Assembly (NCBI GenBank): GCA_017304505.1
Contig: JAFKKQ010000115.1
Span: 1 to 16,122, forward strand
DNA length: 16,122 nucleotides
DNA from: Hyphomicrobiales bacterium
GTDB taxonomy: Bacteria > Pseudomonadota > Alphaproteobacteria > Rhizobiales > Xanthobacteraceae
Direction: 5' to 3'
The notes beneath the pieces were generated by a model. It was not told the DNA's origin, made no database searches, and worked only from the letters and a program-made list of their open reading frames with translations. Shown piece by piece: positions 9,432 to 13,869 of this stretch. How positions within the stretch are numbered: position 1 is the stretch's first letter; every line of letters starts with the position of its first letter. A program made the translations under genes and the position numbers.

Positions 9432-9902
9432 ATGAGCGCAAACATCGCAGCCGGTGACAAGGCCCCCAGCTTCCGGCTCCCCCACGATGGCGGCGGCGAG
9501 GTGTCGCTTGCCGACTTCAAGGGGCGCAAACTGGTTTTGTATTTCTATCCCAAGGCCAACACCTCCGGTTGCACGCTTGAGGCCAAGGACTTCACGCGGC
9601 TCGCGGCGGCCTTCGCCCGTGCCGACGCCGCGATCCTGGGCGTCTCCGCCGACCCGATCCCCAAGCAGCAAAAATTCAAAGCCAAGCAGGCTCTCTCGAT
9701 CATGCTGGCCTCCGACGAAACCCATGAGGTCCTCAAGGCCTATGGCGTCTGGAGCAAGAAATCGATGTTCGGCCATAGCTACATGGGCATCCTGCGCAAC
9801 ACCTATCTGATCGGCCCCGACGGCAGGGTCGCCCGGGTCTGGGAAAAGGTGAAAGTCCCGGGCCACGCCGAAGACGTGCTTGCAGCAGCCAAGGCACTGT
9901 GA
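9432..9902 (+). CDS. bcp: Thioredoxin-dependent thiol peroxidase (Bcp/PrxQ-type peroxiredoxin)
   Basis: A 156-residue cytoplasmic peroxiredoxin that reduces hydroperoxides. Start ATG 9432 (MSANIAAGDKAPSF) has AAGGAAGG just upstream; the upstream open frame has no family character. The thioredoxin fold shows LVLYFYPKANTSGCT, containing the P-x-x-x-T-x-x-C active-site pattern with peroxidatic Cys47, then EAKDF, ILGVSADP, HEVLKAYGVW and NTYLIGPDG. E. coli Bcp has a resolving cysteine five residues after the peroxidatic one; here that position is an aspartate (EAKDF) and there is no other cysteine in the protein, so it should work as a one-Cys enzyme with an external thiol. Length is standard for the family. 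Divergent from the AsmA-like gene; the M23 gene follows 156 nt downstream on the same strand. Confidence 0.96.
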   Translation: MSANIAAGDKAPSFRLPHDGGGEVSLADFKGRKLVLYFYPKANTSGCTLEAKDFTRLAAAFARADAAILGVSADPIPKQQKFKAKQALSIMLASDETHEVLKAYGVWSKKSMFGHSYMGILRNTYLIGPDGRVARVWEKVKVPGHAEDVLAAAKAL

Positions 9903-10058
9903 CGCCGGCCACACCACAAGACACGCCGCGCCGGCGCACACCTTCGATTGACCAACCCATTGCATTTTTCTCGTATCATTCGGGGAAAATTAACCATGCA
10001 TGGCTGAAATCGACATCCACGAACGCCGGCGTTGGGGACCGGTGCTTGGGGAGTATCG
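9903..10058 (+). promoter_or_regulatory. Intergenic region between bcp and the M23 peptidase gene
   Basis: A 7-bp inverted repeat CGCCGGC...GCCGGCG follows the bcp stop but lacks a T run. An A/T-rich patch at about 9961-9993 includes TATCAT (9974-9979), with TTGACC 20 nt upstream, too far for a good pair. TTAACCAT at 9990-9997 resembles the half-site bound by CtrA-type cell-cycle regulators in alphaproteobacteria. The strong ribosome binding site GGGGAG lies about 6 nt before the ATG at 10059. A 39-codon open frame (10000-10119) overlaps the M23 start. Confidence 0.35.
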
Positions 10059-11408
10059 ATGTCCCATCGGCCGGTTCGCCAGCAGCATCGCGATTATCGC
10101 GCCGATTCCGGCCGTATGACCGCTCCCGCCCCAACTCCCCGCCGCGCGCCTGTGCGGACCGGCTACACACTGGGTCACGCCGGCCGCCATGTCCGGCTCG
10201 GCCCGGTAACATTCTGGATCGCTGTCGGCAGCCTCGTGGTCATGGCCGGCTGGTCGCTCGCAACCGGCACCTACTTCGCGTTCCACGACGACGTGCTGAC
10301 ACGCCTGATCGCCCGCCAGAAGGAACAGCAGTTCGCCTACGAGGACCGCATCGCCGAACTGCGCACGCAGGTCGACCGGATCACCGGCCGCCAATTGCTC
10401 GATCAGGAACAGTTCGAACAGAAGCTTGAACAGGTCATACGCCGGCAGGCCACCCTGGAGCAGCGGGCCTCCATGCTGGCCGGAGTATCCGACCCAGCGA
10501 CGACCGGCTCGATCAAAAGCCGCCCCACTCCGATCGACGAGCCCCAACGCGGCGGGACGCCCAAGGCTTCGCCGATCAGCGATACGACCACCATCATTAC
10601 GACACCGTCTCACCGCGAAGCGCGGCTGGACGCACGCAAGCACTCGGGTTGGGCCAGACGCCTGATCGGTGCGGCGGAGCCGGCATCCGCCAGTCTCACG
10701 GGCACGCTGACACGGATTCAAGCATCGCTCGACCGCGTCGAGGCACGACAGACCGCAGCGCTCAACACGCTCGAAGCGCGCTACGACTCCAAAGCCAAAC
10801 GCATCCGCGGAGTCCTGGTCGATCTCGGCATGAACCCGAAGAAAGCCGCGGCAGGGGCGGCCTCCCAAGCCACGGGCGGGCCGTTCGTGCCGGCAACGCT
10901 GCCGCGAAGTGCAGCTTCCTTCGAGCGCCAGTTCTATCGGCTCCAGCTCGCCCGCATGGATGCCGACCACCTGACACGCACGCTGAACACCGTGCCGGTG
11001 CGCAAGCCGATCGGTGGCGAGATCGACGTCTCCTCCAGCTTCGGCGTGCGGCCGGACCCGTTCCTGGGCCGGCCAGCGATGCACACCGGACTCGATCTGC
11101 GCAGCAGCATCGGCGACCCGGTCCGCGCCACCGCCAACGGCACCGTGACAATCGCGGGCTGGAACGGCGGCTACGGCAATATGGTCGAGCTCGATCACGG
11201 CAACGGGTTTGCGACCCGCTACGGTCACATGTCCGCCATCGAGGTGAAAGTCGGCCAGCATGTGCGGAGCGGGCAGATTGTCGGGCGAGTCGGATCGACC
11301 GGGCGCTCGACCGGACCGCATTTACATTACGAGACGCGGATCGATGGCGAGGCGGTCGATCCGCAACGGTTTCTGCGAGCCGGCTTGCGGCTCGGCAGCC
11401 TGTTGTAA
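10059..11408 (+). CDS. Membrane-anchored M23 (LytM-type) metallopeptidase with coiled coils
   Basis: A 449-residue protein, start ATG 10059 (MSHRPVRQQHRDYR) chosen for GGGGAG upstream; a TTG at 10032 would add nine residues and ATG 10116 would remove 19. A basic cytoplasmic N-terminus is followed by one membrane segment (about 49-72, PVTFWIAVGSLVVMAGWSL). Periplasmic coiled coils are likely at 80-140 and 212-250, separated by a Pro/Thr/Ser-rich linker. The C-terminal M23 domain (about 326-440) has SSFGVRPDPFLG, MHTGLDL with zinc ligands His342 and Asp346, RYGHMS with His390, and HLHYE with His421 and zinc ligand His423, so it should be catalytically competent. Such proteins cleave peptidoglycan cross-bridges in the periplasm or, if degenerate, activate amidases; the complete motif set favours the former. 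Convergent with prfB. Confidence 0.93.
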   Translation: MSHRPVRQQHRDYRADSGRMTAPAPTPRRAPVRTGYTLGHAGRHVRLGPVTFWIAVGSLVVMAGWSLATGTYFAFHDDVLTRLIARQKEQQFAYEDRIAELRTQVDRITGRQLLDQEQFEQKLEQVIRRQATLEQRASMLAGVSDPATTGSIKSRPTPIDEPQRGGTPKASPISDTTTIITTPSHREARLDARKHSGWARRLIGAAEPASASLTGTLTRIQASLDRVEARQTAALNTLEARYDSKAKRIRGVLVDLGMNPKKAAAGAASQATGGPFVPATLPRSAASFERQFYRLQLARMDADHLTRTLNTVPVRKPIGGEIDVSSSFGVRPDPFLGRPAMHTGLDLRSSIGDPVRATANGTVTIAGWNGGYGNMVELDHGNGFATRYGHMSAIEVKVGQHVRSGQIVGRVGSTGRSTGPHLHYETRIDGEAVDPQRFLRAGLRLGSLL

Positions 11409-11415
11409 GCCCCCC

Positions 11416-11444
11416 AAAAAATTGGGCGGCTCCGCAGCCGCCCA
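11416..11444 (-). terminator. Rho-independent terminator downstream of prfB
   Basis: A perfect 9-bp stem, TGGGCGGCT (11423-11431) with AGCCGCCCA (11436-11444) and loop CCGC, is followed on the minus strand by ATTTTTTGGGGGG (A run at 11416-11421 on the plus strand). The U tract exists only for minus-strand transcription, so it should end prfB transcripts about 200 nt past the stop. It lies just beyond the M23 stop and may also weakly help plus-strand termination. Confidence 0.8.
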
Positions 11445-11640
11445 GTCTCGATCCCGTACAGGATTAGCTTGCTCAGTCAGCCACAGCGGATGTTGCGGAG
11501 CTCGGCAACATCGGGCGGAACTCCATTCAGCTTCCGCCGACCGGCCATCGATCGCAAAAGGCTACGCGGCAGAGTTTGAACGCCGAGTATCACAGCCGTG
11601 CTGCAAATGAATCAAATTGCACCGCTACGGTGCTGGAGTA
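11445..11640 (-). other. Structured 3' region of the prfB transcript
   Basis: Between the prfB stop and the terminator, two further perfect hairpins occur: GCACCG-cta-CGGTGC (11619-11633) and GATGTTGC-(8 nt)-GCAACATC (11489-11512). I found no gene with a ribosome binding site. The stretch is either a long 3' UTR of prfB or a small RNA processed from it or made from its own promoter; the sequence alone does not decide. Confidence 0.4.
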
Positions 11641-12772
11641 CTACTCCACGTCCTCGACCTTCTCCGGCCCGCCGCCGAATGCGCGCTGCGCCAGCACCGC
11701 CGCCATAAAGGGGTCGAGATCGCCGTCAAGCACTTCGCTCGGGGTCGGCGATGTCACGCCGGTGCGCAGGTCCTTCACCATCTGATAGGGCTGCAGCACA
11801 TACGAGCGGATCTGGTGGCCCCAGCCGATGTCGGTGCGCGCGGCCTGCTCGGCCGCTGCCTGTTCCTCACGCCGCTTCAATTCGATCTGGTAAAGGCGAG
11901 CGCGCAACATATCCCACGCCTGGGCGCGATTCTTATGTTGCGAGCGTTCCTGCTGACAGACCACGGCGATGCCGGTCGGAATGTGCGTCAGGCGCACCGC
12001 GGATTCCGTCTTGTTGACGTGTTGGCCGCCGGCGCCGCCCGAACGCATGGTGTCAGTGCGGACATCGGCCTCGTTGATGTCGATCTTGATGCGGTCATCG
12101 ACCACCGGATAGACCTGGACGCTGGCAAACGACGTATGCCGGCGCGCGTTGGAATCGAACGGCGAAATCCGCACCAGGCGATGCACGCCGTTCTCGGTCT
12201 TGAGCCAGCCGTAAGCGTTATGGCCCTTGATCTGGAGCGTGGCGGATTTGATGCCCGCGCCCTCGCCTTCGGACTCTTCGAGAAACTCCACCTTATAACC
12301 GTGCTGCTCCGCCCAGCGCGTGTACATGCGCAGCAGCATACCGGCCCAGTCCTGGCTTTCCGTGCCACCGGCACCGGCATGAACCTCGAGATACGTATCG
12401 TTGGCGTCGGCCTCGCCTGACAACAACGCCTCAAGCTCGCGCCGTGCCGCTTCCACCTTGAGCCGCTTGAGCGTCTCCTCGGCGTCGGTAATCACGCGCT
12501 GATCTTTCTCGGCTTCGCCGAGCTCGATCATGGTGATCTGGTCTTCGAGATCGCGGTCGATACGACCGATGGCGTCGAGTTGATCTTCGAGCGCGTTGCG
12601 CTCCTGCATCACGCGCTGCGCGGCAGAGGCATCGTTCCACAGCTCGGGGTCTTCAGCCCGCTGATTGAGCTCAGCCAGACGTGCCTTGGCCCGGTCGAAG
12701 TCAAAGATGCCTCCTCAGCAGCCCGACCGACCGCTTGATATCCTCAACCAACTTTTCCGTTTCGGCGCGCAT
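11641..12772 (-). CDS. prfB: Peptide chain release factor 2 (programmed +1 frameshift)
   Basis: RF2 recognises UGA and UAA and releases the finished peptide at the ribosome. The gene starts at ATG 12772; zero frame gives [23 protein letters not shown] (23 residues) and meets TGA at 12703-12701. The +1 frame continues from GAC at 12702 as [18 protein letters not shown] and runs 353 residues to TAG at 11641, giving 376 residues in total, the normal RF2 length. Motifs include [15 protein letters not shown], the codon-recognition segment with SPF ([12 protein letters not shown]), and [19 protein letters not shown] with the catalytic GGQ. The C-terminus is [11 protein letters not shown]. The ribosome binding site at the start is weak. 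Annotated naively it would appear as a 323-residue protein starting inside the gene plus a short upstream frame. Confidence 0.97.
12699..12715 (-). promoter_or_regulatory. RF2 autoregulatory +1 frameshift site
   Basis: On the minus strand the sequence reads AGGAGG CAT CTT TGA C. The internal Shine-Dalgarno AGGAGG (12715-12710) lies three nucleotides before the slippery CTT (12706-12704) and the in-frame TGA (12703-12701). This is the classic arrangement known from E. coli prfB: when RF2 is scarce, the ribosome pauses at UGA and slips +1 on CUU into the main frame. Confidence 0.97.
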
Positions 12773-12804
12773 GACTGGTCCGCTGCTTCGCTCTAGGCCG
12801 AGCC

Positions 12805-12833
12805 GATGTAACGATTGCGGGGCGATGACGCAA
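12805..12833 (-). promoter_or_regulatory. Candidate prfB promoter
   Basis: On the minus strand TTGCGT (12833-12828) and TACATC (12810-12805) are separated by exactly 17 nt, about 33 nt before the prfB ATG. The hexamers match the housekeeping consensus only partly. If real, prfB has its own promoter rather than depending on mrcA transcription, which would fit a plus-strand gene now lying between them. Confidence 0.35.
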
Positions 12834-13000
12834 CCCGGCACCGCCGGCGCACATACGTCGCGACTAAAGACCGGGTGCGTTCGCGCCGACACACACATTG
12901 CCAAATGATAACAAACAGGAGCTTCGATTGAGGGAACGCCCCCGGCTCGCTGATGTTATGACCGGATAAGCCAGATTTTTTGGATTCTCCAGACCCCGCC

Positions 13001-13030
13001 ATGCCCCCAACGTCCATGCCCCCAACGTCC
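13001..13030 (+). repeat. Perfect 15-nt tandem duplication containing the start codon
   Basis: ATGCCCCCAACGTCC occurs twice head to tail (13001-13015 and 13016-13030). It encodes MPPTS-MPPTS, duplicating the start codon and the next four codons in frame. Confidence 0.95.
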
Positions 13031-13798
13031 AAGACTGATTTCGCCGAGGCCGTGACCAAGGTCCCAGAGGTCACACTTATCTTCTGGATCATCAAGATCG
13101 CCGCCACCACGCTTGGCGAAACCGGCGGCGATTCGGTGACCATGACCCTGAACTGGGGCTACCTGACTGGCACGGCGATATTCCTGGTGGTCTTAGTGGT
13201 GCTCGTTGCCGTTCAGATTGCGACAAAGAAGTTTCATCCATTCCTTTACTGGGCCACGATTGTCGCCTCCACGACCTTCGGAACCACTATGGCGGATTTT
13301 GCCGACCGCTCCTTGGGCATCGGATACACCGGCGGCTCGGCGTTCTTGCTCGGATTGCTCTTGGCGACACTCGCACTCTGGTATTGGTCGCTTGGCTCGA
13401 TCTCGGTGGAAACAGTCAACACACCGAAGGTCGAAGCGTTCTACTGGGCGGCAATCACATTCTCGCAGACCTTGGGCACCGCTCTCGGCGACTGGATGGC
13501 AGACACGACAGGTCTTGGATACGAAGGAGGAGCGCTCGTGTTTGCCGCCGGCCTCGCGGCGATCGCAGCCATTTATTGCTGGACCAATGTGTCGCGCGTT
13601 CTGCTGTTCTGGGCCGCTTTCATTCTAACCCGTCCATTGGGGGCAACACTGGCGGATTTCCTTGACAAGCCGCTCGACCACGGGGGATTGGCCTTGAGCC
13701 GGCCCATCGCGTCGGCTGTCATCGGCGCCTTCATTATCACCTGCATCCTGATCCTGCCTCAACGGGCCGGCAGGCTGGCTCACACCAGCTACGGGTAA
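13001..13798 (+). CDS. Membrane protein with four internal repeats (COG4705 / DUF347 type)
   Basis: A 265-residue hydrophobic protein with about eight membrane segments. Four modules repeat an aromatic-Trp pair followed by a T-L-G-x-T/A-x-x-D block: FW 28-29 with TTLGETGGD 36-44; YW 83-84 with TTFGTTMADFAD 91-102; YW 148-149 with TLGTALGDWMAD 157-168; FW 203-204 with PLGATLADFLD 212-222. Two modules end in LGY-x-GG. This matches the DUF347 repeat and COG4705; the function is unknown to me, and acidic residues next to membrane helices in every module suggest, but do not show, ion or small-solute transport. The start is uncertain: ATG 13001, ATG 13016 (identical 15-nt duplicates) or TTG 12980; no good ribosome binding site precedes any of them. 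It lies on the plus strand between prfB and mrcA, which are normally close neighbours in related genomes, so insertion by transfer is plausible. Confidence 0.85.
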   Translation: MPPTSMPPTSKTDFAEAVTKVPEVTLIFWIIKIAATTLGETGGDSVTMTLNWGYLTGTAIFLVVLVVLVAVQIATKKFHPFLYWATIVASTTFGTTMADFADRSLGIGYTGGSAFLLGLLLATLALWYWSLGSISVETVNTPKVEAFYWAAITFSQTLGTALGDWMADTTGLGYEGGALVFAAGLAAIAAIYCWTNVSRVLLFWAAFILTRPLGATLADFLDKPLDHGGLALSRPIASAVIGAFIITCILILPQRAGRLAHTSYG

Positions 13799-13869
13799 AC
13801 ACCGCCACGGAGCGCGGGGTAGCGGCGCATCAAGCAGATTTCGGTCAAGCCGCCGATGCGCTTGGTGAC
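13799..13869. other. Short convergent gap between the COG4705 gene and mrcA
   Basis: These 71 nt separate the stop of the plus-strand membrane protein gene from the stop of minus-strand mrcA. I see no strong hairpin with a T run for either direction, so transcription from the two sides may overlap or end by a Rho-dependent mechanism. Confidence 0.4.

Noticed and set aside
9990..11321. A 443-codon minus-strand open frame opposite the M23 gene
   Set aside because: The plus strand has a complete M23 domain with zinc ligands; the minus translation has no coherent domain.
12773..13000. tRNA or other structural RNA gene in the prfB/COG4705 gap
   Set aside because: I looked for a cloverleaf, a T-arm GTTCRA-like block and CCA-end pairing and found none.
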